The position numbers and the translations under genes were made by a program. Positions 5,422 through 12,111 of a stretch of DNA of 16,573 nt are shown one piece after another. Source of the stretch: Nitrospirota bacterium (GTDB taxonomy: Bacteria > Nitrospirota_A > Leptospirillia > Leptospirillales > Leptospirillaceae). Under the pieces are notes generated by a model that worked only from the letters and a program-made list of their open reading frames with translations, did not search any database and was not told the DNA's origin. The stretch lies in contig JAKBTA010000026.1 of the NCBI GenBank assembly GCA_021844645.1, positions 1 through 16,573 of the forward strand. Reading direction: 5' to 3'. Each line of letters begins with the position of its first letter. The stretch's first letter is position 1.

Positions 5422-6784
5422 GATCAGGCCATCCGGCTCTTCCAAGAGACGAAACATACTGTGCCAGATCATGAATCTGCTCCGGCTTCAAAAACGTAAA
5501 ATCCGGCATCGGGGATTGAGGGAAGTGGGCCTTCGAATTGACAAACTGGACCTTGAGCCAATGTTCCGAATGGCCAACAAGCCCCTCTTCCGAAAGGTCC
5601 GGACCAACCTTTCCCCCTTTTCCGTCGACGCTATGGCACCCCATGCAGCCACTATGGTCAAAAACGATTTTCCCCCGAGCCATGGCAGTTCTGTCAAGTG
5701 CCACCATGGGCTTGTATCCTGCTTCTGCCTCCAACGACAGGACAATGATCAGCCCAAGACTTAAAAGAATGGTTGAAACAACGACCGGTCTCTTGTAAGG
5801 AGAGCGTTCGGGGCTTTTATCAAAAAATGGCCAAACCACCAGAAGAATCCCGACGATCAGGGGGATTCCCAAAACACCTGCAATTTCAGGGCGAATCATT
5901 TTTAAAAGCTCAAAAATCCAGTCAAAATACCATGCAGGGGTCGGCGAGTAACTGGAGTTCGCAGGATTGGCCATCGCTTCCAGTCCCGGAGGAAAAAGAA
6001 CAGCGAGCGTGGCGACCAGGATAAAGATAAAAAGCATTCCGAGAGAATCCATCAACACCTGTCTTGGATAAAAATACTCTTTTTTCTCTTCAAGCTCGGA
6101 TGGAGTTCCCCGGAATGGCCCCGCAGGGCCGACCCGGCGAAAAATAACCATGTGCAAAGCGAAAAAGCCGATGAAGAGAGATGGGAGAACCATCGTATGG
6201 ATGGCAAAAAAATGCGACAGGGTCAAGGCTCCCAAGCCGGTTCCTCCCCGGATGGCACTTTTGATTACGGGACCAACAACCGGAATGATCCCCATCATGT
6301 TTGTTCCGACAATCGTTCCCCAATAAGCTCGCTCGTCCCAAGGCAGAAGGTAGCCGGTAAAAGCGGCTACCATCGTCAGTGCCAGTAAAACGACACCAAC
6401 AAGCCACATGACTTCTCTTGGTCGCTTGTAGGCCCCCCAGATAAAAACCTGAAGGAGGTGGATTCCCACCAGAATAACCATGACCGATGCTCCCCAGTAA
6501 TGGAATCCTCTGATCAATCGTCCAACCGGAAGCGTTCCATATTTCAGGTGATCGATATAGTTGACACTGTCCCAGGCATGATCGGGAGTCCCACCATAGT
6601 CAAAGGCCAGCATGACACCTGTCACAAACTGTATGATCAGGGAGAAAAGGACCATGCTTCCAAAAATATAAGCCCATCTTGCGCCTCCCGGCATAGGCTC
6701 TGCCAGAAGAAACTGCATCAGGGAGCGAACTCTGATCCGTTCATCCAGGTACTCAACCAAACGGTTCGGACGGGAAGGATGCAT
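5402..6784 (-). CDS. Cytochrome b fused to C-terminal cytochrome c (bc complex)
   Basis: Membrane subunit of a quinol:cytochrome c oxidoreductase. In 460 aa it combines cytochrome b (about 1-350) with a c-type haem domain (about 365-455). Candidate b-haem ligands are H95/H109 (14 apart) and H196/H211 (15 apart, the b6-type spacing). The Qo-site motif PEWY appears as PAWY (283-286), so the usual glutamate is missing. The cysteine that holds haem ci in b6f is replaced by isoleucine. The c domain has CMGCH (380-384) and a likely axial methionine in SPMPDF (M426). About eight to nine membrane helices are expected, with the c domain on the periplasmic side. AGGAGG lies 8 nt before the ATG. It follows the Rieske gene by 55 nt, so the two form one operon that supplies all redox centres of the complex. 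Confidence 0.94.
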   Translation of the reverse strand: MHPSRPNRLVEYLDERIRVRSLMQFLLAEPMPGGARWAYIFGSMVLFSLIIQFVTGVMLAFDYGGTPDHAWDSVNYIDHLKYGTLPVGRLIRGFHYWGASVMVILVGIHLLQVFIWGAYKRPREVMWLVGVVLLALTMVAAFTGYLLPWDERAYWGTIVGTNMMGIIPVVGPVIKSAIRGGTGLGALTLSHFFAIHTMVLPSLFIGFFALHMVIFRRVGPAGPFRGTPSELEEKKEYFYPRQVLMDSLGMLFIFILVATLAVLFPPGLEAMANPANSSYSPTPAWYFDWIFELLKMIRPEIAGVLGIPLIVGILLVVWPFFDKSPERSPYKRPVVVSTILLSLGLIIVLSLEAEAGYKPMVALDRTAMARGKIVFDHSGCMGCHSVDGKGGKVGPDLSEEGLVGHSEHWLKVQFVNSKAHFPQSPMPDFTFLKPEQIHDLAQYVSSLGRAGWPDPTAPTP

Positions 6785-6839
6785 GAAAGAACCCTCCTAT
6801 TTTTAAAAGGATTTTGGACAAGCCTACCGTGGCATCAAG

Positions 6840-7778
6840 TCAGGACAATCTGACCTTTTTAGGAATCCCGACAACAAACTGCTCATAAACAATCGATATC
6901 GCCCCATCTTTGGAAACCCTAACGGGCAAAGAATCCATAGGTCTTGGAGCCGGACCGGAAACACGGTTTCCATTGAGCTGATAGATGGAGTGATGGCATG
7001 GACAAATAAATTCTTTCTGTTCTGGCGTCCACTGGGGAGCACAGCCAAGATGGGGGCAAACAGGAGAAAGAACGGTAATTCTGGGATCAGAGTTTTTGAG
7101 TTCCAGAGGAGAATCCATCCCCTTGATCTGGTCTTCCGATTTGGAATCCGGAGCATTGGGATTGGAATGATGGATCAGCCAGACGGATCTGGAGACAGGA
7201 ACCTTCATCCACCCACTCACTGAAGTTCCAAAAAATGGATGTGAAATGGGCGTATCCGTAGGAAGTGCGTTCAGATTGATTCCAAGGTCAATCCAATGAT
7301 CTACCACTTTTGTTTGGGTTGCAGTCAGGATATACCCACCTATGGGAACAACAAGACTGACACCGATCATTGATGCCACGACAACCGTTGATTTTGCCAT
7401 GAAGTCCCGACGGCTCATCGCATGATCTTCTCCCAGTTCCCTCAAATCGCAGGGCTTAAGCGTAACAAGCGCTCCGATCTCAATATGGGCACCTGGAGGA
7501 AAAAACCATGATGGAACCTCCTCATAGTCTTCCGGGTGAAAAATGGGCCATTTCGAGAGCCCATCTGAATTCATCGACTTTTTAAGATGAATCGATGATG
7601 GGGAGATCTCGGACACCAAATCCATGGGCAAGCGCCGGAGCCCGGATAGTTCACGGACAACAAGCTCCACAATTTTTTTTTGGGTTTCGTGAAAAACAAG
7701 CTGCTCCAGGGTTCCAACCTGTTTTCCCGAATGATCCAGAACCGGAATGCCCATTCGAAACACTACTGGCTCCGTCAT
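6840..7778 (-). CDS. Rieske 2Fe-2S protein with N-terminal PRC-barrel-like domain
   Basis: High-potential iron-sulfur subunit of the bc complex, 312 aa. Residues about 8-68 fit the PRC-barrel pattern (GIPVLDHSGKQVGTLEQLV, then a run ending in LPMDLVSEI). A twin-arginine motif SRRDFMAKS (122-130) and a hydrophobic helix (131-152) follow, probably an uncleaved anchor. The Rieske domain has CPHLGC (241-246) and CPCHHS (259-264). Expected ligands are C241, H243, C259 and H262, with C246 and C261 as the disulfide. The second box has His where Gly is usual. The PRC part would remain cytoplasmic. GGGAGG lies 5 nt before the ATG and a good promoter is upstream. It is first in the operon with the cytochrome b-c gene. 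Confidence 0.94.
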   Translation of the reverse strand: MTEPVVFRMGIPVLDHSGKQVGTLEQLVFHETQKKIVELVVRELSGLRRLPMDLVSEISPSSIHLKKSMNSDGLSKWPIFHPEDYEEVPSWFFPPGAHIEIGALVTLKPCDLRELGEDHAMSRRDFMAKSTVVVASMIGVSLVVPIGGYILTATQTKVVDHWIDLGINLNALPTDTPISHPFFGTSVSGWMKVPVSRSVWLIHHSNPNAPDSKSEDQIKGMDSPLELKNSDPRITVLSPVCPHLGCAPQWTPEQKEFICPCHHSIYQLNGNRVSGPAPRPMDSLPVRVSKDGAISIVYEQFVVGIPKKVRLS

Positions 7779-7829
7779 GATTCCCTCCCGTAAATAAGAT
7801 TCTTTGTTAATGAAGAAGAGCTGAAATCC

Positions 7830-7858
7830 ATACTACTCCCCAAGACCAATCCGATCAA
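7830..7858 (-). promoter_or_regulatory. Candidate sigma70-type promoter of the bc-complex operon
   Basis: On the minus strand TTGATC (7853-7858) and TAGTAT (7830-7835) are exactly 17 nt apart. Transcription near 7822 would leave a leader of about 45 nt before the Rieske ATG. A strongly AT-rich block (about 7860-7920) lies just upstream, where an UP-element would be expected. Confidence 0.48.
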
Positions 7859-7985
7859 ATCAAATAACTCAAAATAAGCATTTAAAAGATTTAAAAAATA
7901 TAAAAATATTACAATAAATAGATCTTACAATTGGAACAGGAGACTCGTTAGACAGAAAACACAAATGGAAATTGCCAGAAAGTGA

Positions 7986-8032
7986 ATCGTCGAACCCTCC
8001 CTCGATTGTTCAAGAAAGAAGAGTTCGACGAT
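7986..8032. repeat. Perfect 10-bp inverted repeat downstream of fabI
   Basis: ATCGTCGAAC (7986-7995) and GTTCGACGAT (8023-8032) are perfect inverted copies around a 27-nt centre. It starts 28 nt past the fabI stop. It could be a stem at the fabI mRNA 3' end, but no T-run follows on the minus strand and the loop is long. A DNA-binding site is the other option. Confidence 0.42.
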
Positions 8033-8059
8033 AAGCAGAATGCTGATTGGTGATGATGT

Positions 8060-8881
8060 CTAGGCGGGAGATGAACCCGGCAAAACCATTCCTAAAGCGT
8101 GATACCCCATGTCGACATGAATCAGCTCCCCTGTAACACCCCTGAAATAAGGTGACAAAAGAGAAACCGCAACATCTGCAACCTCAGAAACGGTCAGTTG
8201 CTCCTTGATCGCCGACTGTTCGGAAACGGTCTTCACCATATCTCCAAACCCTTTGATCGCACGACCTGAAGCGGTTTTAACCGGTCCGGCCGACAGTGAG
8301 TTGACGCGGATTTTTCGACCACCCAGATCATAGGCCAGATAACGAACAGCCGATTCAAGGGCAGCCTTTGCCACTCCCATGACATTGTAGTGAGGAACCA
8401 CACGTTCGGAGCCCAGATAGGTCATTGCAACAATGGCTCCTCCGTCATTCATGCGAGGAAGAAGCGCCTTTGAAAGAGCCACAAGGGAAAAAGCACTGAT
8501 CTCCTGTGCCAAAAGATAACCCTTCCGGCTGGTATCGACAAAATGTCCATCTAGCTCTTCCCTAAGGGCAAAAGCAATGCTATGGACCACTCCGTCCAGA
8601 AAAATTCCAGCCTTTTCAAGTGTCGAACAAAGAGAGGTCAACTGCTCTTCGTCACACACATCAAGCGGCTCAACCAGAACGCTGTCTCCACCAGGAATGT
8701 CGGCAAGAATCTTCCTGATATTTCCAAGCTGGGTCTCGCCCTGGTAGGTCAGTGTGATTTTTCCGCCCTCACGGAGAACCGCTTCTGCCACTGCCCAGGC
8801 AATGGACCAACGATTGGCAATTCCTGTGACCAGAATGTGACGCCCCTTAAGCATCTGATTACCCAGAACTGTTTCAGTCAT
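8060..8881 (-). CDS. fabI: Enoyl-[acyl-carrier-protein] reductase (NADH), FabI
   Basis: FabI catalyses the last step of each fatty-acid elongation round, reducing trans-2-enoyl-ACP with NAD(P)H in the cytosol. The 273-aa short-chain dehydrogenase fold starts with LVTGIANRWSIAWAVA (17-32), the nucleotide-binding turn specific to FabI. The substrate-side tyrosine is Y155 in MTYLGSERVVPHY, and the catalytic pair is Y165 and K172 (Y-x6-K). SIAFALREELDG (101-112) is also a FabI signature. GGAGG lies 7 nt before the ATG. The gene starts 16 nt after the stop of a putative exported propeller protein, so the two share an operon. Family and function are secure. Confidence 0.97.
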   Translation of the reverse strand: MTETVLGNQMLKGRHILVTGIANRWSIAWAVAEAVLREGGKITLTYQGETQLGNIRKILADIPGGDSVLVEPLDVCDEEQLTSLCSTLEKAGIFLDGVVHSIAFALREELDGHFVDTSRKGYLLAQEISAFSLVALSKALLPRMNDGGAIVAMTYLGSERVVPHYNVMGVAKAALESAVRYLAYDLGGRKIRVNSLSAGPVKTASGRAIKGFGDMVKTVSEQSAIKEQLTVSEVADVAVSLLSPYFRGVTGELIHVDMGYHALGMVLPGSSPA

Positions 8882-8897
8882 GACTTTACCTCCAATT

Positions 8898-10127
8898 CTA
8901 TTTGTTGGGGGGAGTACCCGTTCCCCGTGTCTTTGCAGAAGAAGGGAGCACCCCCTTTTGAGAACTCCCCGAAGGAGGAGCCGTTTTGATGGAAGGTGCA
9001 GATGCGCTGTTTTTTCCCGAAATGGGGAGTGAGCCTGATGCCGGAAGAACAGGATTCACCAATTGAGGGAGAATCTTTTTCGTTTTACCCACAGCAACCT
9101 TTTGGGAATAAATAGGATTCAGGGAAAATCGCTCAAAGCTGACGATACCGGTAGATGGGTTCGAAACAACCACAAAAACCCCGGTTCCATCATGATTGAG
9201 AAGAGACCACATCGGACGGCCGTCAATAGAAACTCTCTGAACAGGTTTAAGTGTTCTCAAGTCTGTCAGGACCATCTCCTCTGCATCCGGGTAAAAGATC
9301 AGCAGGAACTCTGACTGGACAGGACCCACCATTGTCCCAGGAGAATCATCACTGTATCTGTGATGAAACGCTCCTCCGGATTGTCTCCGGACCAGAAGCT
9401 CGTTTTCGCAAAGGGCTGCAACACCTCCACCGGTGAGTGGCAAAACTGTGGTCAGTCGTTCACAAAGATCCAGCGTCTCTTGATGGGTCACCTGAAGTGT
9501 CTTCCCGTCGACAACCAATATCCGGGAATGCCGGAGCAACGGGATGTAGAGCCCTTTACCCAAAAAAGTGATTTCATGGATCCGGTCTCCGAAAGCGGTC
9601 CAGCGTTCGACCTGATAGGAAGCGGAGTCCAGTCGATAGAGAATATGAACGGCTCCAGCGAGAAGGAATGTTCCAAAATCCCCCCGGTATTTGATCACTG
9701 TCGGATTAAGTCCCGTTGGTAAATCTTTCATCTTCGATGGATCATCTAGCGGTATGACATGGAACTCCCTGGAGTCCCCTTCCGTCACAAGAATATTCCT
9801 TTTCTTCCAGTCGAATGTCGCATCAAGTGGCTTCACTACGTTGGAGATCGTCTTGATCACTTTTCCTGTTCGGCTGTCCAGAACAAGGACCTGACCACTT
9901 TTCATCAGTGTCAGGAAAACCAGATGCGCTGTCTTGCTGTACCCCATCCTCATTGTCTGGATTGGGTAGGAGAGGCGATATAAGGGCCGGGATTCTATCT
10001 TGACCGAAGACACAGTGCCAGTGGGCACATTTGCCTGAAGGACCGATCCTCCGAATGAATCATCAGGCAAAAAAGCCCTGCACAGAAGCAGCAAAAACAA
10101 AAGAGAGATGACACCTTTGAACTTCAT
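8898..10127 (-). CDS. Putative exported beta-propeller-like protein
   Basis: This 409-aa protein starts with MKFKG and a hydrophobic stretch at 6-20, a likely signal peptide or anchor; Cys16 is not in a good lipobox. Residues about 50-345 are made of short strand-turn-strand blocks with recurring phrases such as VLVLDSRTGKVIKTI and ILVVDGKTLQV, typical of YVTN/NHL-type propellers, perhaps six blades. The last 50 residues are rich in Ser, Pro, Gly and Lys and probably disordered. AAGGA lies about 5 nt before the ATG. The gene is 16 nt from fabI, so it is co-transcribed with it, though no link to lipid synthesis is apparent. Binding partner unknown. The gene is well supported; the fold is inferred from pattern only. 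Confidence 0.78.
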   Translation of the reverse strand: MKFKGVISLLFLLLLCRAFLPDDSFGGSVLQANVPTGTVSSVKIESRPLYRLSYPIQTMRMGYSKTAHLVFLTLMKSGQVLVLDSRTGKVIKTISNVVKPLDATFDWKKRNILVTEGDSREFHVIPLDDPSKMKDLPTGLNPTVIKYRGDFGTFLLAGAVHILYRLDSASYQVERWTAFGDRIHEITFLGKGLYIPLLRHSRILVVDGKTLQVTHQETLDLCERLTTVLPLTGGGVAALCENELLVRRQSGGAFHHRYSDDSPGTMVGPVQSEFLLIFYPDAEEMVLTDLRTLKPVQRVSIDGRPMWSLLNHDGTGVFVVVSNPSTGIVSFERFSLNPIYSQKVAVGKTKKILPQLVNPVLPASGSLPISGKNSASAPSIKTAPPSGSSQKGVLPSSAKTRGTGTPPNK

Positions 10128-10154
10128 TTAATCCTTCGGGGACCATGAAAATCA

Positions 10155-10183
10155 ATCATAAAACCAATAACCGAAAAGCAGAA
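10155..10183 (-). promoter_or_regulatory. Weak promoter candidate for the propeller-fabI unit
   Basis: On the minus strand TATGAT (10155-10160) is a good -10 box. The hexamer 17 nt upstream, TTCTGC, matches the -35 consensus poorly. The leader would be only about 20 nt. It lies just past a terminator-like hairpin, which fits a boundary between transcription units. Confidence 0.28.
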
Positions 10184-10192
10184 TTCGCTTTT
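10174..10192 (-). terminator. Terminator-like A/T hairpin after the acidic unknown gene
   Basis: AAAAGC and GCTTTT form a 6-bp stem around a 7-nt loop centred on GAATTC, about 50 nt past the stop at 10244. The stem's own A and T tracts would allow termination in either direction. The stem is AT-rich, so termination may be inefficient. Confidence 0.33.
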
Positions 10193-10243
10193 TCCCCAAC
10201 TGCATAAAACCCTTTAAAACCCGGGACCGATCAAGAAAGTCTC

Positions 10244-11404
10244 CTAGACAAGTCCAAGAGACAGTCCTCTCCCGTCCTTTGGCAATGGATGCCATTTCAG
10301 GCGAACAGGAAGACTTTCCGTCAGTACCGGCTCAATCAGTTCTTCCAAGAACTCAAGGACATATTCATCCACAACAAGAAAATCATGGCCCTCATTTTTT
10401 CCTTTAAGAGAAGCATGAATCCAGAGAAATCCATTCTCCCAGAAAGGAACCATTTCCAAAGTTTCCTTCCCGGAAAGGTTCATCCGGTAGACAAACTCCA
10501 TGACCCGCTGTTGAAAATGAAGAGAAACCCCCATCGGAAAGAGAAGTGACCACGGCAAAATGGAAACAGAAGGGAGGTCATCCGCATTTTCATTTTCAGG
10601 ATCCAGCATCTCTCCTATCTCAGACAGGATCGCATCAAACAATCCCGTATCATCCCCCTCTAGAAACTCCTGAATTCCACCTTCCATAGGAGAATTCTGC
10701 GAAATAACAGATCCCATAAGAAAAACGGGATACCCCGACTCACCTTCGTGCAGTTCTTGGGAGCTTCCCAGATATCTGACGACAGGATGCTCTTCACCAA
10801 GAATGGTCTCAACCGGAGCGGACAAGAAAGAACCCTCTTCAGACACGGAACCCAGTCCATCAGGCAAAAGCGTCTGTGATTCGGGAACTTCAAGAAAAAA
10901 CTCACGTCGTTCCTCAAAAGAGAAAAGATAGAGTTCAGGTAACAGGGCAAGTGTTGGGTGGAGGTAGAGCATCGATTTCGATCGCAGCTGAAAAACACTT
11001 GAAAGCTTTTCCTGAATTTTCTCAAGAGTATCGGGAGAAAGGGAGAGATCCGGTCTTTCGAGACCATCAATCATGATTCCAAATCCATACATAAAGCGAC
11101 TGTTTTCCGAAGTGCCCCCGATCTGGACCAGGTCATCTTCGACCTCAACACCTTCGGAATAGGTCTCCAAAAATCTCCTGATTGCCAGAGACCAGTCGGG
11201 GGTGATCGATGGCAATGAGGAAATAACCCCCAACGAATCCATCTCATAGAGTGTCGCCAAGGCTTCTGAGACGACATCATCATCCTCAACATTTTCAAGC
11301 ACAACCTCCGGCGTCCCCTTATCGATCACCTGAGAGAGACTGTTTATGAGCTCGTTTAAATCTTCATCCGAAGTGTCATGGGAATGATCATGTGAATCAG
11401 ACAT
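10244..11404 (-). CDS. Acidic cytoplasmic protein of unknown function
   Basis: I do not recognise this 386-aa protein. It is strongly acidic throughout and I see no cysteine in it. It begins with a His/Asp-rich tract (MSDSHDHSHDTSDEDLNEL). There is no signal peptide or membrane helix. Leucine-rich helical segments alternate with short strands; phrases such as MLYLHPTLALLPELYLFSF (144-162) and LPWSLLFPMGVSLHF (282-296) suggest a folded globular protein. The C-terminal half looks more ordered than the acidic middle (about 215-275). GGAGA lies about 11 nt before the ATG, a rather long spacing. It has a promoter candidate of its own and a hairpin after it, so it may be transcribed alone. The reading frame is long and unbroken and so is a real gene; function is unassigned. 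Confidence 0.8.
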   Translation of the reverse strand: MSDSHDHSHDTSDEDLNELINSLSQVIDKGTPEVVLENVEDDDVVSEALATLYEMDSLGVISSLPSITPDWSLAIRRFLETYSEGVEVEDDLVQIGGTSENSRFMYGFGIMIDGLERPDLSLSPDTLEKIQEKLSSVFQLRSKSMLYLHPTLALLPELYLFSFEERREFFLEVPESQTLLPDGLGSVSEEGSFLSAPVETILGEEHPVVRYLGSSQELHEGESGYPVFLMGSVISQNSPMEGGIQEFLEGDDTGLFDAILSEIGEMLDPENENADDLPSVSILPWSLLFPMGVSLHFQQRVMEFVYRMNLSGKETLEMVPFWENGFLWIHASLKGKNEGHDFLVVDEYVLEFLEELIEPVLTESLPVRLKWHPLPKDGRGLSLGLV

Positions 11405-11468
11405 CGTTCAATTTTCTCCGCATTTCCAGTGAAAAGGTTCAATCCTGATGCTTAATAAGTCGTCGCAT

Positions 11469-11497
11469 ATATTAAAAGGAAAAGTGCGGGACAGCAA
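11469..11497 (-). promoter_or_regulatory. Candidate sigma70-type promoter for the acidic unknown gene
   Basis: On the minus strand TTGCTG (11492-11497) and TAATAT (11469-11474) are separated by 17 nt. The -10 box matches five of six bases. Transcription starting near 11462 gives a leader of about 58 nt. A short CGGG/CCCG pairing at 11487-11512 followed by T-rich sequence could also end the preceding PEGA transcript here. Confidence 0.45.
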
Positions 11498-11532
11498 GTC
11501 TGGTCCAGCCCGACATCCAAAGCTCTTTGCCC

Positions 11533-12072
11533 CTATGGAGCAAAGGGATTGGACGGAGGAACCCTCTCCAGCGATATCTGTGTCCTGATAGTCTTTCCGC
11601 CTTGGAAAAAGACAGAAAAACACTTTGAATAAAACCCGTTTTTAGTGACACAGACAGTTCCGCTCATCCCTGCATGGGCCTCAAAAGAAACGGGAGTATC
11701 TCCAATCAGAACCCCGTCAACCTGCATTTTGGCTCCGGAGGGATTTGATGAAATCCGTAAAAGGGTATGTGTCTGATCCGGAATCGGAGAAGATGCGTCC
11801 GGAGAGACTGGTCCATTGGAAGTGGAAGGCGCCCCTGATCCATTCATGGGAGGAATCGAAGGAGAGGAAGGAGGTGGCGGGAGTCCGGCCCCAGGTGATG
11901 ATGGAAGCGTTGGCGATACCATCTGGTTCCCCTGGTTCAAATAACGATTCTTCATCTCCTTCAAAAGAGACTGGGAAGTCGAATCACCCGATCCATCTGC
12001 ATACACCATGATCGGAGACAGGGAAAATACCACTAGAAGAGTAATGGAAAAGGTGAAAGGATTTCTGGACAT
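11533..12072 (-). CDS. Exported PEGA-like domain protein
   Basis: The mature protein is small, with a proline-rich linker and one C-terminal PEGA-type domain, a beta-rich module often found in surface or wall-associated proteins. I chose the ATG at 12072 (179 aa): GGAGG lies 4 nt upstream and the frame then opens with a clean signal peptide cut after PIMVYA (residues 20-25). An in-frame GTG at 12105 would add 11 residues without a ribosome site. The linker (about 53-98) is mostly Pro, Ser and Gly. The PEGA-like part begins LLRISSNPSGAKMQVDG and continues IGDTPVSF; it contains two cysteines (C141, C151) that could form a disulfide. It starts 39 nt after mutS. Substrate or partner unknown. Confidence 0.8.
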   Translation of the reverse strand: MSRNPFTFSITLLVVFSLSPIMVYADGSGDSTSQSLLKEMKNRYLNQGNQMVSPTLPSSPGAGLPPPPSSPSIPPMNGSGAPSTSNGPVSPDASSPIPDQTHTLLRISSNPSGAKMQVDGVLIGDTPVSFEAHAGMSGTVCVTKNGFYSKCFSVFFQGGKTIRTQISLERVPPSNPFAP

Positions 12073-12111
12073 GCTGCCTCCGAGTCGATGAAAACCAGTG
12101 TGCATACACCG

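Noticed and set aside
7936..8059. Hydrophobic frame continuing in frame after the fabI stop
   Set aside because: It reads like two short membrane segments, but has no ATG, GTG or TTG start near its beginning and needs stop-codon readthrough.
12073..12105. GTG start of the PEGA-like protein at 12105
   Set aside because: The ATG at 12072 has a strong GGAGG and begins a proper signal peptide.
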